Assembly: GCA_030151105.1 (NCBI GenBank)
Contig: JASLEN010000277.1
Coordinates: forward strand, 1-8,240
Direction of reading: 5' to 3'
Origin: Dysgonomonas sp.
GTDB taxonomy: Bacteria > Bacteroidota > Bacteroidia > Bacteroidales > Dysgonomonadaceae
DNA: 8,240 nt
Position 1 is the first letter of the stretch. Each line of letters opens with the position of its first letter. The position numbers and the translations under genes were made by a program. The notes below the pieces were generated by a model. It was not told where the DNA came from and did no database searches. It saw nothing but the letters and a program-made list of their open reading frames with translations. Of this stretch, positions 1-6,556 are shown piece after piece.

Positions 1-2125
1 CTATAGGTTTCATGAACTCCATAAATGATTCTTCTGATATTCTATATCCTACCGAAGCTGAAGGAAAGAATCCCCATAATTTATTTCGAGGAAAGCTAGA
101 TGAGCCGTCATAACGTCCATTCAGTTCTAATAGATATTTGCCAGCATAGTCATAATTAACTCTGCCAAAGAATCCTGCAATTGCGTACTCATCATTTTTT
201 GGATTCAAGCTAGCAAATCCAGCAGTAGTAAATTGTGCTCCTGTCCCCAAGTTGATATCAGGCATGGATGGATCCATCACATTTCTTCTTTCTAGATAGA
301 AACGTCTATATTCATCAGATTCAATATTTGCTCCAGCAGTCACACTGAAGTTATGGTTGGTATCTATAGTTTTTCTATAATTTGCATATGCATTGAATAC
401 ATGATTATTTCTCTTGCTACTGCTATGGGCTACCATATCTGTCGCAGAGCCAGGGGCAGATACATACTGGTATGCTGTTTCATCTAGTCTATTTGCATCC
501 CAATTTCCAGCCCAAAAGTTTAGAAGTTTGAGAGGTTTACCATTGATGTCAAGATTTGTGTCTTCTGTCATGAAGCTATATTCAAGATTAAAGGTCAAAT
601 CTTTTGTGATTTCAGCAATTAGAGAAGCATTTAGACGTAGAAGATCTTTCTGATTCTTATTCATATTTGCATTAGCTAAGTAGCCTGGTGCATGACGGAA
701 GTATTTACCATCATTTGTACCATACGGGAAGTAAGATCCCCAACGCATATAATACCCAAAATATCCATTTTGCTCCGTCATATTCGTACCGCTATTATTA
801 TAGAAGTTGAATGGCTCTTTTATTTCCTTACGTGCAAATAAAACACCAACATTAGATGTTAACCAAGAAGTTAATTTGGTGTTTAATGATACATTAGCAT
901 TGTATCTTTTTGCTTTATCTGTATTTAGTCTCATGAAGCCATCTTGGCTTGAGTACCCTAGAGATACTAAGAAATTAGACTTCTCACTCATAGCTCCTTG
1001 AGCTGATAGATTGTGAAATGTTTCTGGCGTCCAATCTTTGAGCATTACTTTGTGTGGCTCCCAAACACGATAGGTGTAGGCACGACCTCCAATTACTTCC
1101 CAATCATCTCCATAGACCATGTTGGTATCTTTATGGCTCTTGCTTCCATGTCTTTCTTTCCATTTTTGAATACCTGCAAGCAATACGTCGTGGTTCATAC
1201 CAAAAGCCTCGGTCATTTTTCCATCTTTTCGTTTTCCAGCTTGCATCATTACAGGAAGCTCGTTAGTGGGATCCATGAAGTCTATTAGATTGCTGGGTTT
1301 ACTGAACCCTATGTTGCCGCTATAACTAAACTTCACTTTTCCTGCTTCACTTGTTCCTTTCTTAGTCGTAACAAGAATTACTCCAAAGGCTCCACGTGCT
1401 CCATAAATGGATGCGGATGCAGCATCTTTCAAGACTGATATACTTTCTACATCATCAGGATTTATTAAGCTCAGGTCAGCGGGTACTCCATCTACTAATA
1501 CTAAGGGTTCCCCAGCTGCCTTTCCGTCTATCATTGTTCCTACTCCACGAATGTTGATTTTAGCATCTCCCCCAAGGCTACCACTTTTGTTCGTTACAGT
1601 AAGACCCGCTGAAAGTCCTTGCAGTCCCTTTGCTACGTCAGTTACCGGTGTGCTGGCTAGAGCTTTACTTACGTCAATAGCATCTACAGCTCCAGTAAGA
1701 TTGGCTTTCTTTTGCACGCCAAAGCCCACCACCACAACTTCTTCCATCATAGTAGCGTCTTCGTGCATAGTTATGTCAATCATTGTTTTGTTTACTGCGA
1801 TAGTTACAGCCTTGTGCCCTACATAAGTGAACACTAACTGAGGATTGGTGCCTTCAACTTTTAGTGAGTATCGACCATCAATGTCGGTCATTGTTCCAGT
1901 AGATGTGCCTTTAAGAGCTACACTTACTCCAATAAGAGGTTCGCCATTAGAATCTACAACTTTTCCAGTGATTGTTTTCGCTGTTGCCTGTTGTTGATGC
2001 ATAGTAGCAGTGCTTTCATTCTCATGTGCTTGAATCTGTCCTCCTGCTGCAAGGAGCAGTAGAGATGGTATAATCCACCTAAGAGGGTGCAACATGGTTT
2101 TAATAGTGCTCCAACTTTTTTTCAT
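1..2125 (-). CDS. SusC/RagA-family TonB-linked outer-membrane transporter, partial (C-terminus off the left edge)
   Basis: Reading down from ATG at 2123-2125, the frame stays open for 708 codons to the window edge. Family members usually have about 1000 residues, so roughly 300 C-terminal barrel residues are missing. Residues 1-33 are a signal peptide (MKKSW start, hydrophobic IIPSLLLLAAGG, likely cut after IQA). Residues 50-121 form a carboxypeptidase-regulatory-like domain (ITGKVVDSNGEPLIGVSV, then TDIDGRYSL). A Ton-box-like segment MEEVVVVGFGVQKK lies at 127-140. The plug follows, with NIRGVG near 191 and the SusC signature VLVDGVP...ISVLKDAASASIYGARGAFGVILVTTKKG at 209-257. The visible end, PSASVGYRISEESF, is typical barrel sequence. 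There is no STN domain, so direct anti-sigma signalling is unlikely. Family knowledge: such proteins pair with a SusD lipoprotein to import glycans or peptides using TonB energy. The substrate cannot be told from this part, and susD would be expected beyond the left edge. Confidence 0.96.
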   Translation of the reverse strand, partial: MKKSWSTIKTMLHPLRWIIPSLLLLAAGGQIQAHENESTATMHQQQATAKTITGKVVDSNGEPLIGVSVALKGTSTGTMTDIDGRYSLKVEGTNPQLVFTYVGHKAVTIAVNKTMIDITMHEDATMMEEVVVVGFGVQKKANLTGAVDAIDVSKALASTPVTDVAKGLQGLSAGLTVTNKSGSLGGDAKINIRGVGTMIDGKAAGEPLVLVDGVPADLSLINPDDVESISVLKDAASASIYGARGAFGVILVTTKKGTSEAGKVKFSYSGNIGFSKPSNLIDFMDPTNELPVMMQAGKRKDGKMTEAFGMNHDVLLAGIQKWKERHGSKSHKDTNMVYGDDWEVIGGRAYTYRVWEPHKVMLKDWTPETFHNLSAQGAMSEKSNFLVSLGYSSQDGFMRLNTDKAKRYNANVSLNTKLTSWLTSNVGVLFARKEIKEPFNFYNNSGTNMTEQNGYFGYYMRWGSYFPYGTNDGKYFRHAPGYLANANMNKNQKDLLRLNASLIAEITKDLTFNLEYSFMTEDTNLDINGKPLKLLNFWAGNWDANRLDETAYQYVSAPGSATDMVAHSSSKRNNHVFNAYANYRKTIDTNHNFSVTAGANIESDEYRRFYLERRNVMDPSMPDINLGTGAQFTTAGFASLNPKNDEYAIAGFFGRVNYDYAGKYLLELNGRYDGSSSFPRNKLWGFFPSASVGYRISEESFMEFMKPI

Positions 2126-2205
2126 AGACTATTAGACTTTTTAAAAAATATAAGTTAATAATGTTTTTCTGACACGGCATGAACTGCAATGTCTATGTAA
2201 TGAGC

Positions 2206-2240
2206 GCAATGCCATCCTTGCATTGCTGTATATAAGGATG
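2206..2240 (-). promoter_or_regulatory. leader RNA with two mutually exclusive 7-bp stems upstream of the susC-like gene
   Basis: Within the predicted leader, GCAATGC (plus strand 2206-2212) pairs with GCATTGC (2220-2226) as a 7-bp hairpin with a 7-nt loop. That whole loop (CATCCTT, 2213-2219) is exactly complementary to AAGGATG at 2234-2240. The two stems cannot both form in a simple fold because there are no connecting loop bases, so they could be alternative states. Another GCAATG copy lies at 2186-2191. Function is unproven. Confidence 0.35.
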
Positions 2241-2302
2241 TTATCTAGTTTTAAATGGTATGTATGGTTCTCTAATACCTTTACAGGTAATTCTTAATAT
2301 TC

Positions 2303-2332
2303 CAAATATAACGAGTAATATTTGTTAACAAA
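2303..2332 (-). promoter_or_regulatory. Bacteroidetes-type promoter of the susC-like gene
   Basis: On the minus strand, TTTG (2332-2329) is followed after 18 nt by TATATTTG (2310-2303). This matches the Bacteroidetes primary-sigma pattern TTTG / TAnnTTTG, with a spacer just under the usual 19-21. Transcription would start near 2296, giving a leader of about 170 nt before the ATG at 2125. It is the best promoter match in the window. Confidence 0.7.
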
Positions 2333-2340
2333 GAGAAGGG

Positions 2341-2366
2341 TAGTTAAATTTGCTTCTGTTTAACTA
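2341..2366. promoter_or_regulatory. inverted repeat behind the susC promoter, candidate activator site
   Basis: TAGTTAAA (2341-2348) and TTTAACTA (2359-2366) are perfect 8-bp complements separated by 10 nt. The dyad sits 8 bp upstream of the -33 element, about -45 to -70 from the predicted start, which is a usual place for an activator. A run of five T follows it on the plus strand, but no plus-strand gene ends here. On the minus strand, where the kinase gene ends at 2403, it lacks a T-run. A regulatory site is therefore likelier than a terminator. Confidence 0.4.
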
Positions 2367-2402
2367 TTTTTAAGTGTTAGATACAAAAATTCACATTTTG
2401 CA

Positions 2403-3242
2403 CTATTGCTGATGAAATTCAATTAAGCCTTTTAGAGAGGTTTCTCGTATTTGGTCGATGTTGATATTTAGCTCGTTAGCTGTCTTTAAAAGAGTGTCGG
2501 AGTAGATGTGAGCTACACTGCCCACAAAGCGGATAGGATAGTTGTGGATGTCGTATTGTAAAAGATTGCGTTCGAAAAAGAGTTTGAAGTTGTCATTGAT
2601 TAACTTAACAACATATTCATGTTCTAAATGTTCTGCTAAAAAGAAAGAAAGAACAGAGAGCATTTTGTTTGGCGATTCTTTAGTGTAAACAAAATCCAAA
2701 ATCTCAGCTTCATCTATCTTGTATTTGTTATAGAATGGTTCTACAAGTTCTTTAGGTGCTAGACCTTTGAGGCAGTCAGCCAAAAAAGATTTGCCCATGG
2801 CTGCTCCACTTCCCTCGTCACCTAGTATATAGCCTAATGCTTTTACGTTTTTTACTATTTTATCTCCATCATAGAAGCAAGAGTTAGATCCTGTGCCTAG
2901 AATGCAAGCGATACCTGCCTCTCGCTGAAAAAGAGAACGAGCAGCACCAAGAAGGTCACTCTCGATAATGGATGGGGTTCTGAATTGAGCTTCGAGTGAT
3001 GCTTTTACGATTCCTTTCTTCTCTTCATTTGTGCAACCAGCGCAATAGAAGTGTATGGTATTGCATTTTATCTTAAAGAACTGTGGAGGGAGTTGCAGTC
3101 TGATGATATGGCTAATCTCTTTTCTAGTTTGGAAAAAAGGATTGATTCCATCTGTAATAAAATGCTCAAGAATCTCATTATTATGTCTAGATGTTATACA
3201 CCATTCTGTCTTCGTAGAACTGCTTTCTGCAATAAGTATCAC
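2403..3242 (-). CDS. BadF/BadG/BcrA/BcrD-family kinase, probable N-acetylglucosamine kinase
   Basis: This 279-residue protein has the ASKHA ATPase fold signatures in order: phosphate-1 loop AESSSTKTEW (5-14), ESDLLGAARSL (94-104) with the likely catalytic Asp96, phosphate-2 GTGSNS (116-121), the family hallmark GYILGDEGSGAAMGK (137-151), and an adenosine-motif GSVA (241-244). Length is normal for the Bacteroidetes branch usually annotated as N-acetylglucosamine kinase, which phosphorylates amino sugars with ATP in the cytosol. The start is GTG at 3240-3242, the only sensible one: an in-frame TAA lies three codons upstream, and the next residues VILIA are the first beta strand. The phosphate-1 loop is unusual: the common form is roughly ADSGSTKTDW, and here Asp is Glu6 and a Gly is Ser. 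The gene is divergent from the barrel protein and followed by the susC-like gene on the same strand, which has its own promoter. Exact sugar substrate is not determinable. Confidence 0.88.
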   Translation of the reverse strand: MILIAESSSTKTEWCITSRHNNEILEHFITDGINPFFQTRKEISHIIRLQLPPQFFKIKCNTIHFYCAGCTNEEKKGIVKASLEAQFRTPSIIESDLLGAARSLFQREAGIACILGTGSNSCFYDGDKIVKNVKALGYILGDEGSGAAMGKSFLADCLKGLAPKELVEPFYNKYKIDEAEILDFVYTKESPNKMLSVLSFFLAEHLEHEYVVKLINDNFKLFFERNLLQYDIHNYPIRFVGSVAHIYSDTLLKTANELNINIDQIRETSLKGLIEFHQQ

Positions 3243-3269
3243 TGTAGTTTAAAATTTAAAATTGTAGAG

Positions 3270-3277
3270 CAAAGATA
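3270..3277 (-). promoter_or_regulatory. -7 element for the BadF-family kinase gene
   Basis: TATCTTTG on the minus strand matches TAnnTTTG and would start transcription near 3263, about 20 nt before the GTG start. No clear TTTG is seen at -33. Instead GTCTAA / TTAGAC (3278-3283 and 3292-3297), a 6-bp dyad, fills the spacer, where a bound repressor would block the promoter. The dyad's role is speculative. Confidence 0.4.
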
Positions 3278-3354
3278 GTCTAAAATAAAAATTAGACACC
3301 TCTATATTTGAAAATCTATAAAGAATAACCTTAAATAGGTTTAAACGTTTGGAT

Positions 3355-3373
3355 GATCTTAACAACTAAGATC
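3355..3373. repeat. 19-bp inverted repeat in the divergent intergenic region
   Basis: GATCTTA (3355-3361) and TAAGATC (3367-3373) are perfect 7-bp complements around a 5-nt spacer. No T-run follows on either strand, so it is not a terminator. Lying between divergent kinase and barrel-protein genes, it may be an operator. Confidence 0.35.
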
Positions 3374-3390
3374 TATTTCAATATTTATAT

Positions 3391-3409
3391 TTACCATCAA
3401 TTGTGGTAA
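3391..3409. repeat. second 19-bp inverted repeat in the divergent intergenic region
   Basis: TTACCA (3391-3396) and TGGTAA (3404-3409) form a 6-bp dyad around TCAATTG. Its centre lies 36 bp from the centre of the dyad at 3355-3373. The two sequences differ, so they would not bind the same protein in an obvious way. A regulatory role is a guess from location. Confidence 0.25.
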
Positions 3410-3457
3410 TTTGTCTTATCGGTGCATGTAATTAAAAAAAAGGAAAAGAAGGCGTGA

Positions 3458-3490
3458 TTGATTTATTAAATCTGTATTTTTATAGGTTTG
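3458..3490 (+). promoter_or_regulatory. candidate promoter of the outer-membrane barrel gene
   Basis: TAGGTTTG at 3483-3490 matches TAnnTTTG, with TTG at 3458-3460 as a weak -33 element 22 nt upstream. The start would be near 3497, giving a leader of about 40 nt before the ATG at 3538. Another -7 match, TATATTTG at 3303-3310, has no -33 partner. Confidence 0.35.
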
Positions 3491-3537
3491 TAAATTTAAA
3501 TGGCATTCTTGTCAATTGTTTAGAGAGTTTTATATCT

Positions 3538-4671
3538 ATGAAATTACGTTTTATAATTCTGCTTAGCGTTTTGTTTCCAATATGTTTGTCGGCGCAATGG
3601 GTGCACGAAGACTTGTTGCATAAACCTGCACTCGATACAGCATATAGCAATAGAATTTCTTTTGAAGCAGATATTTTAGGCTTCTTCAAGAATAATGAAT
3701 ATTCTACACCTTTTGTCAAAGGTGAGACTTTTCCAGGAATGCAATTTATCCCACGCATTGGCTATCAGATTGAGGATAAGTTTAGATTCGAATTAGGTTC
3801 TTCAGGTTTGTATTATTCGGGTGATCAGCAGTCTTTTGGAAAACGATTGTTCAATAATGTGCATGTTAGGATGCAATATGAGATATCTCCCAAACTTCAT
3901 TTCCTTTTAGGAAATTATTATGGTGGATTGAATCATAAATTAATAGAGCCGCTCTATCGCTGGGAGCTTCATTTTGTAGATGCTCCAGAAAGTGGAATAC
4001 AAATAATATATGAAGACAAAAAATATTTTGCTGATGTATGGCTCAATTGGCAGCGATTTATAGAGCGAGACGATCCTTTGCAAGAGGTGCTAACATTGGG
4101 AGTTTCATCATCTATCAAATTGAACTCTCCGAACCAGCTCTTTTCGGCAACTATCCCTTTGCAATTGATTATTAATCATAAAGGAGGCCAGATAGATACC
4201 TCAGACAAAAGAAACTTGGTGATTGGGAATTTAGCTAGTGGTGTGCAAATGAAGTATTTGCTCGACCATCGCTTTTTTGATGCCATTGGAGTTGATTTCT
4301 ATGCTGCTGCCTATTATGATCATATTCCAGATAAGGATGTGCGACCATATGATTTTGGATGGGGCTTGTATCCCGTTGTTTCTGTAGAGGCATCAGGTTT
4401 TAAGTTTATGACAGGATATTGGCGTTCAGATAAGTTTTATGCAGTGGACGGCGAATCTCTCTTCGGTTCTTTTGATAGATTGTATCCAGGAGAGAAAATT
4501 CAAAAAAGGAATCTTATTACCAATAAGTTCTCCTATACTCGTAGGCTAATGAATATGTTATCAGTTGGTACGCAATTAGAGCTCTATTCCGACTTAGATC
4601 GAAATAAAATGGACTATAGTTTTGGAGTGCATCTTCGATTTGACCTTAATGGGTTGAAATGGAAGTGGTAA
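3538..4671 (+). CDS. putative outer-membrane beta-barrel protein of unknown family
   Basis: The 377-residue product begins with a clear signal peptide (MKLRFIILLSVLFPICLSA, likely cut before Gln20). That decides the start at 3538 over an in-frame GTG at 3454, which would bury the signal 28 residues inside. There is no lipobox. The mature part is rich in alternating aromatic and polar strands: FRFELGSSGLYYSG, HVRMQYEISPKLHFLLGNYYGG, YFADVWLNWQRFIE, DAIGVDFYAAAYYDH, KFMTGYWRSDKFYAV, and a closing MDYSFGVHLRFDLNG. It ends in Trp, as barrel proteins recognised by the BAM machinery often end in an aromatic residue. I do not recognise a named family. By appearance it is a porin-like or surface barrel, not a SusC or SusD. 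It is divergent from the sugar kinase and convergent with the two-component operon, its stop lying 3 bp from the regulator's stop, with no terminator between. Confidence 0.8.
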   Translation: MKLRFIILLSVLFPICLSAQWVHEDLLHKPALDTAYSNRISFEADILGFFKNNEYSTPFVKGETFPGMQFIPRIGYQIEDKFRFELGSSGLYYSGDQQSFGKRLFNNVHVRMQYEISPKLHFLLGNYYGGLNHKLIEPLYRWELHFVDAPESGIQIIYEDKKYFADVWLNWQRFIERDDPLQEVLTLGVSSSIKLNSPNQLFSATIPLQLIINHKGGQIDTSDKRNLVIGNLASGVQMKYLLDHRFFDAIGVDFYAAAYYDHIPDKDVRPYDFGWGLYPVVSVEASGFKFMTGYWRSDKFYAVDGESLFGSFDRLYPGEKIQKRNLITNKFSYTRRLMNMLSVGTQLELYSDLDRNKMDYSFGVHLRFDLNGLKWKW

Positions 4672-4674
4672 TTT

Positions 4675-5412
4675 TTATTTACTTATCAAATTCTTATAAA
4701 CCACAGTATTCAAGAGTTCCTCTTTTCGTTGACGAGAAATAGGGAGTTCATTGCCGTCTATAAGGAGGCGATTGCCTGTTATGAGATCAATGTGAAGAAT
4801 GTTGACTAAATATGATTTGTGTATCCTGAAAAAGGAGTCTTTAGGCAGCATTTCTTCAAGAGAAATCATTGTTTGGTAGATGGTCAATGTTTTATCCTTA
4901 AAGTGAAGTTTTGCATAGTTTTGCATACTCTCCACATACAGAATGTCACTCCATACTATACGAACAAACGAGTCGCCTTGTCTCACAAACATATTTGAGT
5001 TTTCTTGCTCCTCTCCTTGATTGCGTAGTTTGGCTAGTTCTAGAGCTTTCATACTTGCTTGAAAGAAGCGTTTGAAAGATATAGGCTTCAGTAAGTAATC
5101 TACAACTTGAAGTCTAAAACCATCTAATGCATATTCTGAATAGGCTGTCGTAAAAATAGTGAGTGGAGGACTTTGTAACGATTCCAGAAAATCTAGCCCA
5201 GATAGGTGAGGCATTTGTATATCCAGAAACATGAGGTCTATCTCATGCTTTTTGAGATATTCAGCAGCCTCTAGAGCTGATGAACATATTCCTTCTACAC
5301 TCAAAAAATCTAACTTATTGATATATTCTACAATACCTTCTCTAGCAATGCTTTCGTCATCTACTACCAAGCATTTTAAGATTTGTCCTTGTGTTTTTAT
5401 TTTTGTTTCCAT
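4675..5412 (-). CDS. LytTR-type response regulator
   Basis: This 245-residue DNA-binding regulator has a receiver domain at about 12-125: acidic pair D18/D19, phosphoacceptor D64 in MFLDIQMP, Thr89 in FTTAY, and Lys109 in DYLLKP. A LytTR domain follows at about 142-240, with IVWSDILYVESMQNYAKLHF, SFFRIHKSYLVNI and ELPISRQRKEEL. These regulators bind short direct repeats upstream of targets and are switched by phosphorylation from a cognate LytS-type kinase, here the gene just upstream. The start at 5410-5412 overlaps the kinase's end by 16 nt and is preceded by a purine-rich GAAGAGGG. An in-frame ATG at 5452-5454 would lengthen the overlap to 58 nt and add 14 residues ahead of the domain, so it is less likely. 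The target genes are not identified. Confidence 0.95.
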   Translation of the reverse strand: METKIKTQGQILKCLVVDDESIAREGIVEYINKLDFLSVEGICSSALEAAEYLKKHEIDLMFLDIQMPHLSGLDFLESLQSPPLTIFTTAYSEYALDGFRLQVVDYLLKPISFKRFFQASMKALELAKLRNQGEEQENSNMFVRQGDSFVRIVWSDILYVESMQNYAKLHFKDKTLTIYQTMISLEEMLPKDSFFRIHKSYLVNILHIDLITGNRLLIDGNELPISRQRKEELLNTVVYKNLISK

Positions 5413-6446
5413 CCCTCTTCCAATTTTATTGTGAGCTCGACTTTGTACATCCAATCAGTCTCTTTTATTTTTAGCTTGTGATTCTTGGGGTACAAAATGT
5501 CCAATCTGTCTTGTGTGTTTCTGATACCTAAGCCCGAGCTTCCAGATTTTTTCTTTAACTCAGACTGTTTCCACTTGGAGTTTTCTACCTCCATGCAAAT
5601 TACATTATTTCTTTGTCTTAGTGTTATCTTGATATAACCTTTTTCAGTAATTGAGCGTGAAACATGTTTGAAGGCATTTTCGATGAATACAATTAGTATC
5701 ATAGGTTGGATATTCTTCCAGTTATCCTCTATGTCCCATGAGGTTTCTACTTCCAATTCATCACCCCATCTCAGGCGTTCTACACTAATAATATCTTTGA
5801 TAAATTTTACTTCTTGGCTCAGGGGTACAGTTTCTTTTCTGCTGTTGTAGAGTTGATAGCGTAGAATTTCAGAATATTTCTCGAGTAGGAAAGAAGCTTT
5901 GTCAACATCCTGTCTGATGAGTATGTGTATGTGGTTTAGGATATTGAACATGTAGTGTGGATTGACCTGCGATTGGAGCATCTGTAATTGTGTCTCCAAA
6001 TGTACACGCTGCAATTTTGTGTGTTCGTAATAGAAGCGAAGTCCGCAAAAAGCGATATTGAGTAGTATGAATGTTGGCAATACACCTAAGACTTCAGATA
6101 TGTAAGGGGTGATTTCTTTAAATAAGGTTGATTTAGGAAAATGTCCGTTCAATTCTAGAATGTAAAAAAGATAGCAGGTGGACACAAAAATTAGTGTCAT
6201 AGCAAAGGTGGCTATAAGAAACTCTACAATGAAATAGTTCATCTTGTTTGTTGTCATTGCTCTAGGCTGTAGGAAGTTGGTGAGGTAGGAACAAGATAGA
6301 TAGTAGGGTATAAGAGTGCTACTTGTGAAGGTCAAAGCTGCCCACCAAGGAAGGTAGTCAAACATTTGGATGAGAAATGTTACTCCTATGACTGCCCAAA
6401 AAACACTTACTATTCGGTTATAACCTCTAAAGAGTCTAGAATTCAT
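5397..6446 (-). CDS. LytS/YehU-type sensor histidine kinase (His_kinase family)
   Basis: The 349-residue kinase has an N-terminal membrane region with about four hydrophobic segments (near 11-28, 34-52, 71-98 and 114-138) and no recognisable extracytoplasmic sensor domain. A short coiled linker leads to the phosphoacceptor block QVNPHYMFNILNHIHILI with His164. The ATP-binding half has an N-box PMILIVFIENAFKHV (Glu256, Asn257) and a G-box SGSSGLGIRNTQDRL (301-314). This is the standard layout of the family that partners LytTR regulators, and the regulator gene overlaps its 3' end by 16 nt, so the two are surely co-transcribed. The signal is unknown; with so little outside the membrane it may sense a membrane-associated cue. 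The start is ATG 6444-6446, since later Met codons would lose the first membrane segments. A -7-like TAACTTTG lies at 6451-6458, almost touching the start. Confidence 0.93.
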   Translation of the reverse strand: MNSRLFRGYNRIVSVFWAVIGVTFLIQMFDYLPWWAALTFTSSTLIPYYLSCSYLTNFLQPRAMTTNKMNYFIVEFLIATFAMTLIFVSTCYLFYILELNGHFPKSTLFKEITPYISEVLGVLPTFILLNIAFCGLRFYYEHTKLQRVHLETQLQMLQSQVNPHYMFNILNHIHILIRQDVDKASFLLEKYSEILRYQLYNSRKETVPLSQEVKFIKDIISVERLRWGDELEVETSWDIEDNWKNIQPMILIVFIENAFKHVSRSITEKGYIKITLRQRNNVICMEVENSKWKQSELKKKSGSSGLGIRNTQDRLDILYPKNHKLKIKETDWMYKVELTIKLEEGWKQK

Positions 6447-6556
6447 GCCACAAAGTTATATTTTAAATAATTATAACGATAACCATTCGTCAAAGCAATT
6501 TTACACTTCATCAAATAGATTTTTTGTGAAAAAATAATATCAGCATATTTGTATCG

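Noticed and set aside
1407..1826. 139-codon plus-strand open frame within the susC-like gene
   Set aside because: It lies opposite the susC plug and carboxypeptidase-like domain, whose minus-strand reading is unmistakable. Its sequence is low-complexity (Ser/Thr/Ala/Pro) and matches no family.
2206..2240. True H-type pseudoknot in the susC leader
   Set aside because: The two 7-bp stems leave no bases to cross the grooves if both are fully formed, so alternative stems are more realistic.
2341..2371. Terminator on the plus strand (8-bp stem followed by five T)
   Set aside because: The stem is nearly all A-T and no plus-strand gene precedes it. Its position fits a promoter-proximal site better.
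3454..3537. N-terminal extension of the barrel protein from an in-frame GTG behind a purine-rich stretch
   Set aside because: The extension would place 28 residues in front of an otherwise perfect signal peptide starting at 3538. The likely -7 element at 3483-3490 also lies inside it.
5413..5454. Longer response-regulator start at the ATG of 5452-5454
   Set aside because: It adds 14 residues with no role before the receiver domain and deepens the overlap with the kinase gene. The ATG at 5410-5412 has a purine-rich sequence in front.
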